Shown: positions 8,146 to 16,014 of the stretch, one piece after another
How positions within the stretch are numbered: position 1 is the stretch's first letter
Layout of the letters: the number at the start of each line of letters is the position of its first letter
From: Myxococcota bacterium
GTDB taxonomy: Bacteria > Myxococcota > XYA12-FULL-58-9 > JALHOP01
DNA: 64,000 bases
Assembly (NCBI GenBank): GCA_022842935.1
Contig: JALHOP010000004.1
Coordinates: 1 to 64,000, forward strand
Direction: 5' to 3'
The notes under the pieces: model-generated
Databases searched by the model: none
The model's input: only the letters and a program-made list of their open reading frames with translations
What the model was told of the DNA's origin: nothing
Position numbers and translations under genes: made by a program

Positions 8146-9626
8146 ATGCCTTGATTGTTGCAACCCTCTTGGCAGCGTTTCAGCCCCCGGTCGTGAAATA
8201 CGTGGTCAGCGTAGAGACGCGCACGTGGAAACCCATTGAGCTCAAGGATGTCGAGCGCATCCTCGATAACTCGGCGGTTAGTCCGCTATTGCAGCGTGGC
8301 GACATGCAGCTGGTCAAGAGCGACTTCGCCGGTTTGAAGTCGGGCGACTATACGCTACTGGTCTCCGGCCGCTTCATCGAGGAAGCGGAAGACTTCTCCA
8401 TCTACATGACGTTCGGCCCCGGCAAGCGCCAGGATCTCCCGAGCTTCCATGTCTCCGGAACCGAGCCGGTCGGCAAGCGCGGCATGCAAGAGATGCAACG
8501 CGTCATGGAGAAGCTCGCCAACCAGGTCGCCAATCGCCTGAATCAGCTGCTCGCGCCCGAGCTGCGCCAGGTCGCCTTGCCGCTGCAAGTCAACGACGTC
8601 GGCGAGCCGCAAGTTCCGCAGCTGTGGCAGTGGCCGAAGCTCACGACCCCCGATGTACCGAAGCCATCGAAGCTGCTTGCGACGCTCATCGATCCGCGTC
8701 ACACCGATAGCGATCGTATCCAGGCTGTGACCGGCATCTCGTCCGCGGCGTTCGATCAGCTTGCGGCGCGCAAAGCCCTCGAGCGCTGCGTGCTGCGCGA
8801 TCCGTCGCCTGCGGTGCGTCGGCAATGCCTACGCGAGCTCGAGCCAGTCGCCCGCGTCAACGTGCAGACGCAGCGCGTGCTCCTCTACGCCATGCGCAAC
8901 GAATACGACGACGACGTTTTGGGCGATCTCGCGCGCGTTTCGCAGGCGTTCACGGGCTTGTCGCGCTCCGAAGCCCTGGATACCTGGCTCTTCCTCATCG
9001 CAAGTCCCGGTACGCCCGCAGAGGCCATCGACGACATCGCCAGCGTCCTCAGCAAAGAAGGGAACGTCCCGAACCTCGATGTCGCCGTGGCGAGCTGTCT
9101 GCGGCAGGGCAACTCGCTGTTCATGAAGAAGTACGATTGCGCGAACGATCTCCTGCGTATCTTGCCGCCGGAGCGGCGCTTGGCCGTCGCTTATGACTAT
9201 CTCTCGCACGCCGATGCCGCGGACGTGCAGGACCACATGACCATGAAAGAAGTCATGGAGTGGCTCATTCGTGACAACCAGAAGCCCGAGGGCCGCGCTT
9301 GCGATATCTTGGTGGCGCTTGCGGTGCGCTCGACGCAGCGAACCGTGCAGTCAACCGCGGCGTACACCGCAGGCCATTGCAAAGATCCCACCCCCGCGAT
9401 GGTGGACAAGATGGCGAGCGCGGTGCGGGAGCGTGACAGCTGGACGCTGATTCGCGGCATGCAGGACATGGCGGACGCGAGCCCGCAAATGAAGGAGCAC
9501 GTCATCAAGGTGATGACCGGACTCGCCGAACGACTCAAGAAGCAGGGCTGTACGGCGGCGCCGAGCGAGCCATCCAGCGTGCGTGAGGTCGACGAAGCAC
9601 TCAAGCGCTTGAACTATCGACGCTGA
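8142..9626 (+). CDS. Exported protein, paralogue B of a tandem pair
   Basis: 494 residues, starting at an ATG overlapping the stop of the paralogue upstream by 4 bp. The first ~15 residues form a short hydrophobic leader (MNALIVATLLAAFQPP). Shared features with paralogue A include an N-terminal VETRTWKPIELKDVERIL segment (A has KTYWEPINRGDIERVI), a conserved RDPSPAVRRQCLREL helix pair and a helical C-terminal half. Two cysteines near the C-terminal third (GRACDILVAL, GHCKDP) are not matched in A. Unknown family and function; co-translation suggests the two products form a heteromer. Confidence 0.85.
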   Translation: MNALIVATLLAAFQPPVVKYVVSVETRTWKPIELKDVERILDNSAVSPLLQRGDMQLVKSDFAGLKSGDYTLLVSGRFIEEAEDFSIYMTFGPGKRQDLPSFHVSGTEPVGKRGMQEMQRVMEKLANQVANRLNQLLAPELRQVALPLQVNDVGEPQVPQLWQWPKLTTPDVPKPSKLLATLIDPRHTDSDRIQAVTGISSAAFDQLAARKALERCVLRDPSPAVRRQCLRELEPVARVNVQTQRVLLYAMRNEYDDDVLGDLARVSQAFTGLSRSEALDTWLFLIASPGTPAEAIDDIASVLSKEGNVPNLDVAVASCLRQGNSLFMKKYDCANDLLRILPPERRLAVAYDYLSHADAADVQDHMTMKEVMEWLIRDNQKPEGRACDILVALAVRSTQRTVQSTAAYTAGHCKDPTPAMVDKMASAVRERDSWTLIRGMQDMADASPQMKEHVIKVMTGLAERLKKQGCTAAPSEPSSVREVDEALKRLNYRR

Positions 9627-9661
9627 GCCGTATATATCGCGCCCCGCCGCGTGGAGCGGCC

Positions 9662-9683
9662 AGCCGCACTTTCGCCTGCGGCT
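9662..9683 (+). terminator. Short GC hairpin after paralogue pair
   Basis: AGCCGCA and TGCGGCT form a perfect 7-bp stem around an 8-base loop, 36 bp after the stop of paralogue B, followed by the moderately T-rich AGTTCGTTTG. It may be a weak terminator. It sits just before a second hairpin that precedes the alanine dehydrogenase gene. Confidence 0.4.
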
Positions 9684-9688
9684 AGTTC

Positions 9689-9706
9689 GTTTGCCCACCG
9701 GCAAAC
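9689..9706 (+). promoter_or_regulatory. Inverted repeat upstream of alanine dehydrogenase
   Basis: GTTTGCC-CACC-GGCAAAC is a perfect 7-bp inverted repeat with a 4-base loop, 18 bp before the GTG start of ald. It could be an operator or an mRNA hairpin near the ribosome-binding site (CCAGGAGTC). No assignment beyond that is possible. Confidence 0.4.
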
Positions 9707-9724
9707 CACGTCCAGGAGTCGCCC

Positions 9725-10831
9725 GTGATCATCGGTGTGCCGAAGGAAGTCAAAGTCCACGAGTACCGTGTCGCTATCACCCCGGCCGGCGTGCGCATGC
9801 TCAAGTCGCGCGGCCACCAGGTCCTCATCGAGACCAACGCGGGTGTCGGCAGCGGCATCACCGACAAGCAATACGAGGAAGCTGGCGCTCAGATGGTGAG
9901 CTCCGCCGCCGAAGTCTGGAAGCGCGGCGAGATGATCATGAAGGTGAAAGAGCCGATCGTCGCCGAGCACACCCTCATTCAGCCGAAGCAAACCATCTTC
10001 ACGTATTTTCACCTGGCCGCGGTTCCAGAGCTTGCGCCGGTGTTGATCGAGAAGAAGGTGACCGCTGTTGCGTACGAGACCATCACCGCGCCGGACGGCT
10101 CGCTACCGCTCTTGCAGCCGATGTCGATCGTCGCGGGCAAGATGAGCACGCAGATCGGGGCGACCCTGCTCGAAAAGGCCCGTGGCGGTAAGGGCGTTCT
10201 GCTGGGTGGTCTGCCTGGCGTGCGACGTGGTCGCGTCGTCGTCCTCGGTGGCGGCACGGTTGGGCTCGCGGCGGCGAAGATTGCAATCGGCCTCGGCGCC
10301 ATCGTGAGCATCATCGACATCTCGATTCCGCGCCTCGAGTATCTCGACGACATCTTGGGCAGCCGCGTCAATCTGTTGCATTCGAATCCGGATACCATCA
10401 GCGAAGAGGTTCGCCGCGCGGACCTGCTCATCGGCGCGGTGCTCGTGCCTGGCGCCCGCGCCCCGTCCCTGGTGTCGCGCAAGCTCGTGTCCGAGATGGA
10501 AGATGGCTCGGTCATCGTCGACGTCGCAATCGACCAGGGTGGCTGCATCGAGACCATCAAGGGCACGACGCACGAGGCTCCCACTTACGTGGTTGACGGG
10601 GTTCTGCACTACGGCGTCACCAACATGCCGGGCGCGGTCGCGCACACCTCGACCTATGGCTTGACCAACGTCACTGCGCGCTACGCGATGCAACTCGCCG
10701 ATCTCGGAGCCATCGAGGCCTGCAAGCGTGACCCCGGCCTTGCCGGCGGCTTGACCACCCACAACGGCACCGTGAGCTACAAGGCGGTCGCCGAGGCCCT
10801 CAAGCTCGAGTACCGTCCGGCGCTCGCCTAG
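9725..10831 (+). CDS. ald: Alanine dehydrogenase
   Basis: 368 residues, close to the usual ~370 of the family. It starts at GTG with AGGAGT nine bases upstream. The catalytic N-terminal domain begins with the characteristic MIIGVPKEVKVHEYRVAITP; the family's lysine and histidine active-site regions are visible (MKVKEP, TYFHLAA). The NAD-binding Rossmann segment is GGGTVGLAAAKIAIGLGA, and NMPGAVAHTST follows in the C-terminal part. Known reaction: reversible NAD-dependent conversion of L-alanine to pyruvate and ammonia in the cytoplasm. It appears monocistronic, between hairpins on both sides. Confidence 0.97.
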   Translation: MIIGVPKEVKVHEYRVAITPAGVRMLKSRGHQVLIETNAGVGSGITDKQYEEAGAQMVSSAAEVWKRGEMIMKVKEPIVAEHTLIQPKQTIFTYFHLAAVPELAPVLIEKKVTAVAYETITAPDGSLPLLQPMSIVAGKMSTQIGATLLEKARGGKGVLLGGLPGVRRGRVVVLGGGTVGLAAAKIAIGLGAIVSIIDISIPRLEYLDDILGSRVNLLHSNPDTISEEVRRADLLIGAVLVPGARAPSLVSRKLVSEMEDGSVIVDVAIDQGGCIETIKGTTHEAPTYVVDGVLHYGVTNMPGAVAHTSTYGLTNVTARYAMQLADLGAIEACKRDPGLAGGLTTHNGTVSYKAVAEALKLEYRPALA

Positions 10832-10857
10832 AACGTCGCCGATCCAATTGCTAGAGA

Positions 10858-10895
10858 GTGCCTCTCGGGTCGGGAATAATCCCCCCGAGAGGTAC
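10858..10895 (+). promoter_or_regulatory. Strong nested hairpin just upstream of ECF sigma start
   Basis: A 12-bp stem (GTGCCTCTCGGG with CCCGAGAGGTAC, one G-T pair) encloses a second stem GGGA/TCCC with loop ATAA. It starts 26 bp after the ald stop and ends 11 bp before the ATG of the sigma gene. There is no T run after it, so it could be a bidirectional terminator of ald, a leader structure controlling translation of the sigma factor, or a protein-binding inverted repeat. Confidence 0.6.
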
Positions 10896-10906
10896 GTTCC
10901 ACTCAC

Positions 10907-11554
10907 ATGGGTTTTCTCGGCTTAGGCAAAAAAGCCAAGCAACTCGATGAGTTCCAAGCCCTCATCGAGCAGCATCTCGACGGGATGTTCCGTGTCGCGC
11001 TGCGGTACACGCGCGACAAGGCGCTCGCCGAAGACTTGGTCCATGACACTGTCGTTCGGGCTCTGCGCTTTCAGGACAAGTTCGAGCGCGGTACCAACTT
11101 CAAGGCTTGGATCTACACGGTCCTCACGCACACCTTCATCCATCGCTATCGCCGGCAAAAGCGCGAGCGCGAGATCCTCGAAGGCGCGACCCAAGAAGAC
11201 GTGGCGTCACAGCTGCGCAGCGAAGCCTCCCGCGAGCTCGCCGCCCACCCCGAGGCCGCCTACGTCGAGCACATGCTCTCCGACGACGTTGTGAAGGCTC
11301 TCGACGCGCTGCCCGAAGACTTCCGGAGCGTCGTGGTGCTCTGTGACCTCGAAGGGTTGCCGTACAAGGACATCGCGGAAGCCGTCGATGTACCTGTGGG
11401 CACCGTGATGAGCCGCCTCTATCGCGGCCGCCGCTTGCTCGAACAAAAACTCGCTGGCCTCGCTGTCGAGCGGGGTATCATCAAACCGGGGGCACGAGCC
11501 GAGGAGCGCGAAGTGCTCGATCTCCAAGCCTTCAGACGGCGCAAGAGTGGGTAA
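10907..11554 (+). CDS. ECF-type RNA polymerase sigma factor
   Basis: 215 residues. Sigma region 2 is at ~25-95 (ALRYTRDKALAEDLVHDTVV, then NFKAWIYTVLTHTFI and a basic YRRQKRE stretch), and region 4 at ~140-190 (LPEDFRSVVVLCDLEGLPY, then VPVGTVMSRLYRGRRLL helix-turn-helix). This is a group IV sigma factor in the RpoE-like class. The anti-sigma gene follows 3 bp after its stop, the standard arrangement in which both are co-transcribed and the anti-sigma holds this protein inactive. The 3' extension beyond region 4 (~25 residues) is Arg/Glu-rich. Confidence 0.95.
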   Translation: MGFLGLGKKAKQLDEFQALIEQHLDGMFRVALRYTRDKALAEDLVHDTVVRALRFQDKFERGTNFKAWIYTVLTHTFIHRYRRQKREREILEGATQEDVASQLRSEASRELAAHPEAAYVEHMLSDDVVKALDALPEDFRSVVVLCDLEGLPYKDIAEAVDVPVGTVMSRLYRGRRLLEQKLAGLAVERGIIKPGARAEEREVLDLQAFRRRKSG

Positions 11555-11557
11555 CTC

Positions 11558-12340
11558 ATGAGCTCTGCGTCGGACAATCGCATGATGACGTGCGACGAAG
11601 TAAAGCGAGCCATTCCTTGGCTCCTCGATGAAGAGCTCGACAGTCAACAAGGGGCAGAGGTCGAGCATCACATCCATGGCTGTCCGCAATGTCGGACGGA
11701 CCTGCAACGTGAAGGACAGCTGCGGCTTGCGGTGCGGCGTGCTGGCGAAGTGGTCGAGTGTCCCGACAGCCTGCGCTTCAAAGTCAGTCGCGCCTGCGCA
11801 CGCGAGAGGCGTCGTCACCTCGCGTGGCAGCGCACCTGGCCGGCCGTATCGGCCGCGGCGATTCTTGCGTCGTTCATCTGGCAGGGCACGACCGGCAACG
11901 CCGAGGCCCAAGACCTCGAAGAGGCTGCCGTTCGGCATGCGCGTAACTTGCCGATGGACGTCGTCGCAGGTGACCTGGTGAAGGTCGAGCAGTACTTTGA
12001 CGGCAAGTTACCATTCGCGGTCCACGTGCCTGACGTCGTGCGCAACCAGCCGGTTTCTGTCCAACTGGGCGGTCGCGTCATCGACCTTTCGAACCGCGAG
12101 GCCGCCTATGTCCGCTACGATTTGCCTGGCGGTCGCATGTCTGTGTTCGTGTACCCGGACCCGCATCCTCGTTTCTCCGAGGTGATCCCGGGTTATCAAA
12201 TCGGTGATCGTCGCGTGCTGATCCGTCAGGTGCGCGGCTACACGACGGCGCAGTGGCATTCGCAGGGGCTGGTCTACTCGGTGGTGAGCGACTTGCCGGA
12301 GCGCGAGCTGTCGATGGTGCTCACCGCGAACATGCGCTAG
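11558..12340 (+). CDS. Zinc-binding anti-sigma factor (ZAS domain), membrane-anchored
   Basis: 260 residues. The N-terminal ~60 residues contain MTCDEVKRAIPWLLDEEL followed by HHIHGCPQC, the H-x3-C-x2-C zinc-binding motif of anti-sigma factors that clamp ECF sigma factors. One likely membrane segment follows (TWPAVSAAAILASFIW, ~108-123). The C-terminal ~130 residues would then lie outside the cytoplasm (YRLPGGRMSVFVYPDP-like beta-rich sequence: DLPGGRMSVFVYPDPH) and could be the sensor. It directly follows the ECF sigma gene; it is presumed to be its antagonist. The released signal is not evident from sequence. Confidence 0.9.
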   Translation: MSSASDNRMMTCDEVKRAIPWLLDEELDSQQGAEVEHHIHGCPQCRTDLQREGQLRLAVRRAGEVVECPDSLRFKVSRACARERRRHLAWQRTWPAVSAAAILASFIWQGTTGNAEAQDLEEAAVRHARNLPMDVVAGDLVKVEQYFDGKLPFAVHVPDVVRNQPVSVQLGGRVIDLSNREAAYVRYDLPGGRMSVFVYPDPHPRFSEVIPGYQIGDRRVLIRQVRGYTTAQWHSQGLVYSVVSDLPERELSMVLTANMR

Positions 12341-12364
12341 GCCTTCGTCGCACAGCGATTCGAG

Positions 12365-14614
12365 CTAAGCGCCTGCCCGCCGTGTTCGTTCGTCCATCGT
12401 TCGAGAGAGCGCCTGATGCAGTGCCATGTTCCTTGTGTAGAACATCTTGCGCAGCTCGCGGCCGGGGATGCGCACCACGCGCGCGGGGGTCAAGGCCCGC
12501 GCGGTGATCTCACGCGCCTTGCTCGAGTAGACCGCGGTCTGTTCACCAAAGAAGTTGTCGCGTGAGTCGGCGGCAACCTGCGCGACGACTCGCTCCCCGC
12601 GCTTGAGCTCGACGTCGCCTTGCACGAGCACGAAAAAGTCATCGGCCATCTGACCCTGATGCATGATGATCTCGCCGGCGGGGTAACGCTCTTCGATACC
12701 GCTCTTGGCGAGGAGGGAGCGGTCGGGAATCGACAGGCTCGCAAAGAGGGCAGAGCCGTCGAGCAGGGGACGAACCGTACGCATGCGGTCGACGCTGTCG
12801 TCGGCGCCGCTTTCCGCGATGGCGTTGTCGACCAGGTCGCCCGGCAGATCGATGACGACCATGGGTGTCATCGCGGTGATGGTAGCGGTTGCGCGGCCGC
12901 CGCTGTCGACGCCCTCGAACACTCCGAAAAAATCGCCGGGCCGGAGGATCTGCGCCTGGCCTGAGCTCGGGTTGGTTTCGTCGTTTGCCAAGGACGATGC
13001 GGTACCGGCGACGATGACGGTGAGCATGTCGCGCAGACTCGATGTGTCGCCGGCGAGCGCGAGCACGGTTGCCGCTGGGATCTCGCGCAAGCGGCCCCGG
13101 AACAAGCCCTCCGCGAGGAACGCAGGGCTGAAGAAGCTCATCTCGCCGAGCGCGGCGACGATCCGCTGCGGCGCGATGGCGGCGGCGGGCAAGCCTTCGA
13201 GCAACGCATAGACTTTGCCTGGCGTGCCTATCTCGTGGCCGAAGCCGCGCGTGTGCTCGTTGTCGGGGCAATGATAGTAGACGACGTGATTGGCGCTCTT
13301 TTGCCAGTCTTTCGGATGGCCGTGGATCAAGGCCTCACCAACGTCGGCGAAGAAAAGACTCCGCGGCACCTTTTCTTCGGGAACGAGGCGACTCAAGCGG
13401 TCCGCCATTTCGGGCGGTACGACACCGGCGGCCCGGATCTTGTCGAGTCCATCGAGATGGATGGTGTCGCCACTCACGACGATGCGGTGCACCAGGCCCG
13501 CCTCGTCGCGCAAGGTCACGTCGACCCCAAGGGTCGGAATGGGATGCACGGTGTAGAAGAAGTCGAACGTCGCGCCGGCGATCTGGACGGGCTCGCCGGG
13601 TGTAACGCGATGGTAGTCGACGAGCTTTGCGACCTCTTCCGTGGTGCTGTCGAAGTAGTTCGCGAGCTTGATCAAGGCGCTACGGTAAATCGCCTCCGTC
13701 GTATACACGCGCGGGCGGTGGCCGGTGGTCGTCAGCTCGACGAAGCTGTTCATGTGGTCTTCGTGACAGTGCGACAGGATGAGCGCGTCGATGTCCGCGA
13801 AAGCGATTCCTTGGCTGTCGAGAAGGGTTCGGGTGCGCGCTGGTCCGTCGAAGAGGACGCCACGGCCGTTCGCCCAGAAGAGAAAGCCGGTCGTTGGTCC
13901 GCTGAGGTCGAAGCCGCTGCGAACCCCCAGTGACTGGACGCCAAACCGCAGTGGCAGAATTGGAGTGGGTGGGACGGGGAGGGTGTTGAACGGCGTGATG
14001 TCCGCGGGGACGGTCAAGTCGACCAGCTCTTGCTGATCGCCCGCCTTCACGGTGATGCCGTTACCTGCGTCGCGGGTTAGCTTCAGACGCCCGTCGAACA
14101 AGCCGACACTGCCGTCGCCAGAGAACGGGACGGTGCGAACCATGTCCTCGACCTGCATCACCGCGCCGCCGCGCTTCACCGCCATGTGGCCGCTGATGGC
14201 GGAGAGCACGCTCATGTCGGCCTGGGTCATTGCAGGCCGACCTTGGGTGTCGCGATAGCTCTCGAGCTCATCTGCGTTTGGTCCCAACAGGGTCATACGC
14301 AGCGCGTCGCGCTCACCTTTCTCGCGGTGGGGGTCGACGACCAGAACCATGCGCTCGTTGGCGAGGTCGGGCTTGAATGCTGCGCCGTAGACGAACAGGA
14401 AGTCATACAGGAAGAACTCGGGCACGAACTGCGGCGTCGCATGCGCGAGGGTCTGGCGCGGCGCGACGAGCGTTCTCGGGAAGGCGAGCTTGTGGGCGGT
14501 GCAGTAGGCCTTCACAGCCTTGAACGCGTCGGCGGGCGCCCCCAAGAGGACCGAGCCGTCATCGGTCACGACCAGCGCAACGCCGGGGTACGGACGATGG
14601 ATGGCGAGGGGCAT
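12365..14614 (-). CDS. Metallo-beta-lactamase-fold protein with two cyclic-nucleotide-binding-like domains
   Basis: 749 residues from the ATG at 14614; longer in-frame extensions have no signal or ribosome site and are rejected. A metallo-beta-lactamase domain is in the middle, with the metal-binding motif HCHEDH at 282-287 and downstream HxH-like GDTIHLDG and HGHPKDW. From ~520 onward there are two cNMP-binding-like beta-roll domains (AEGLFRGRLREIPAATVL; then FASLSIPDRSLLAKSG with PAGEIIMHQGQMADDFFVLVQGDVEL). The architecture suggests a hydrolase whose activity is gated by a second messenger, or protein localised by it. Substrate unknown. It is divergent to the FrzS-like gene (118 bp between starts). 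Confidence 0.9.
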   Translation of the reverse strand: MPLAIHRPYPGVALVVTDDGSVLLGAPADAFKAVKAYCTAHKLAFPRTLVAPRQTLAHATPQFVPEFFLYDFLFVYGAAFKPDLANERMVLVVDPHREKGERDALRMTLLGPNADELESYRDTQGRPAMTQADMSVLSAISGHMAVKRGGAVMQVEDMVRTVPFSGDGSVGLFDGRLKLTRDAGNGITVKAGDQQELVDLTVPADITPFNTLPVPPTPILPLRFGVQSLGVRSGFDLSGPTTGFLFWANGRGVLFDGPARTRTLLDSQGIAFADIDALILSHCHEDHMNSFVELTTTGHRPRVYTTEAIYRSALIKLANYFDSTTEEVAKLVDYHRVTPGEPVQIAGATFDFFYTVHPIPTLGVDVTLRDEAGLVHRIVVSGDTIHLDGLDKIRAAGVVPPEMADRLSRLVPEEKVPRSLFFADVGEALIHGHPKDWQKSANHVVYYHCPDNEHTRGFGHEIGTPGKVYALLEGLPAAAIAPQRIVAALGEMSFFSPAFLAEGLFRGRLREIPAATVLALAGDTSSLRDMLTVIVAGTASSLANDETNPSSGQAQILRPGDFFGVFEGVDSGGRATATITAMTPMVVIDLPGDLVDNAIAESGADDSVDRMRTVRPLLDGSALFASLSIPDRSLLAKSGIEERYPAGEIIMHQGQMADDFFVLVQGDVELKRGERVVAQVAADSRDNFFGEQTAVYSSKAREITARALTPARVVRIPGRELRKMFYTRNMALHQALSRTMDERTRRAGA

Positions 14615-14732
14615 CGAACGAGTTTGGTAGCAAGGATCGGCTGAGGTAGCAAATTCGCCTGCTCCGCCAACAACTGCCGGCGGGGCAGCTGCTTTCCTTG
14701 CCCCTATGTCAGCAGGGCGACATAATCGCGCC

Positions 14733-15890
14733 ATGGCGAATGTTCTCATCATCGACAGCGAGCCCGCCGTCGCGCAGGCCATCAAAGACGCACTCGGGGC
14801 CCGCGGTGTCGACAGCCACATCACTGCGGATGGCACTGATGGTCTCGAGTACGTCCGCACGAACAAGCCCGAGCTCATCATCCTCTGTGTCGAGCTCACC
14901 CGCGGCAGTGGCTATTCGGTCTGCAACAAGCTCAAGAAAGACAGCGGGATGGCATCCATTCCGCTCATCCTGACCTCGAGTCAGGCGACTGAAGAGACCT
15001 TCGAACAGCACAAGAAGCTGCGTACGCGGGCTGAGGCCTACGTCAAGAAGCCGTTCACCATGGACGCCATCATGGGCGTCGTGGGTCAATACGTTACCCT
15101 CGCCGCCGCAAGCGCCGCTGCACATGAGGTCGAGGTCTCGATCGATGAGCTCGAGGTCGAAATCCCGAACAACGCGCCGCAGCCTGCGGTTCGCCGCGCA
15201 GCCTCGCCGGCCCCAGCGCCCGCCGATGACGAGGAGTTTCTCGACGTCAGCTTCGACGGCGAGGACAGTGGCCCAAAGCCCCGCGACACCGAGCGTGGCA
15301 AGGAGCTGTTTTCGTCGGATGTTGCTGCCCCCGAGCCGGCGCCCGCCCGCGTCGCTGCGTCGACGAACGTCGCCAAGGCCAATCCGCAGGGTGAGGCCGA
15401 GCTCAATGGTTTGCGCAACGAGGTCAAGCAGCTTCGCGCGCGCGTTCAGAAACTCGAACAAGAGGCGCAGGAAAAGGAAGTCGCCTTCAACGATAGACTG
15501 CTCGCCGAAAGTGCCCGCGCCCGCGATGCCCTCGAGTCGAAGAAGAAGCTAACCCAGGTCGAGCGCGAGATTGCCAAGCACCAGCAAGATGCTCAGAAAG
15601 CGCAGGCAGACGCCGAGGCGGCGCGTGCCCAGCTGCGTGAGGTCCAAGCGACGGCCGAGAGCATCGGCGGCGAGCGCAATGAGCTCACCGACAAGATTGC
15701 GCAGCTCGTCGACAAGCTCAAAGAGGTCGCGGGCGAGCGTGATCGGTTGAAGAGCCAAGTCGCGCAGCTTAGCGACGCGCAGAAGAACGCGATGTCGGGC
15801 GTCGAGACGGCCGACAAGGTGCGCGAGAAGGCCAAGAAAGCGGTGGATATCGCTATGCAGTTGCTCGAAGAGACGCGTCTCATCAACTAG
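14733..15890 (+). CDS. FrzS-like protein: pseudo-receiver domain plus coiled coil
   Basis: 385 residues. Residues ~1-120 fold as a response-regulator receiver (MANVLIIDSEPAVAQAI, then ELIILCVELTRGSGY and AYVKKPFTMD), but residue 52, normally the phosphorylated Asp, is Cys. Residues ~125-220 are a Pro/Ala-rich linker. Residues ~225-385 are a long heptad-like coiled coil (KQLRARVQKLEQEAQEKE and onward). This matches the organisation of Myxococcus FrzS, a motility-associated pole-localising protein that also lacks the Asp, so a phosphorylation-independent localisation/scaffold role is inferred. The ATG at 14733 is preferred to an upstream ATG at 14706, which lies in a region without homology. 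Confidence 0.85.
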   Translation: MANVLIIDSEPAVAQAIKDALGARGVDSHITADGTDGLEYVRTNKPELIILCVELTRGSGYSVCNKLKKDSGMASIPLILTSSQATEETFEQHKKLRTRAEAYVKKPFTMDAIMGVVGQYVTLAAASAAAHEVEVSIDELEVEIPNNAPQPAVRRAASPAPAPADDEEFLDVSFDGEDSGPKPRDTERGKELFSSDVAAPEPAPARVAASTNVAKANPQGEAELNGLRNEVKQLRARVQKLEQEAQEKEVAFNDRLLAESARARDALESKKKLTQVEREIAKHQQDAQKAQADAEAARAQLREVQATAESIGGERNELTDKIAQLVDKLKEVAGERDRLKSQVAQLSDAQKNAMSGVETADKVREKAKKAVDIAMQLLEETRLIN

Positions 15891-15946
15891 CGACCCGCGT
15901 CGCACTACGTGACTTGGGTACGACCGCCGGGGATCCACAAGCACGC

Positions 15947-15986
15947 GAGGAGCTGCTCACCGTGGTTTCCGGTGAAGCAGCTCCTC
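15947..15986. terminator. Bidirectional stem-loop between convergent genes
   Basis: GAGGAGCTGCT-CACC pairs with GGTG-A-AGCAGCTCCTC (15-bp stem with one bulged A) around a 9-base loop GTGGTTTCC. It sits 56 bp after the FrzS-like gene stop and 29 bp before the stop of the lipoprotein gene on the other strand. It therefore probably terminates both. No long T run follows, so it may rely on Rho or on secondary structure only. Confidence 0.75.
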
Positions 15987-16014
15987 GGTGGTTCCACACT
16001 TCAGGGCGTTCGCT

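Noticed and set aside
9620-9640. TATATAT after paralogue B as a promoter -10
   Set aside because: No -35 partner at the right distance, and hairpins follow directly.
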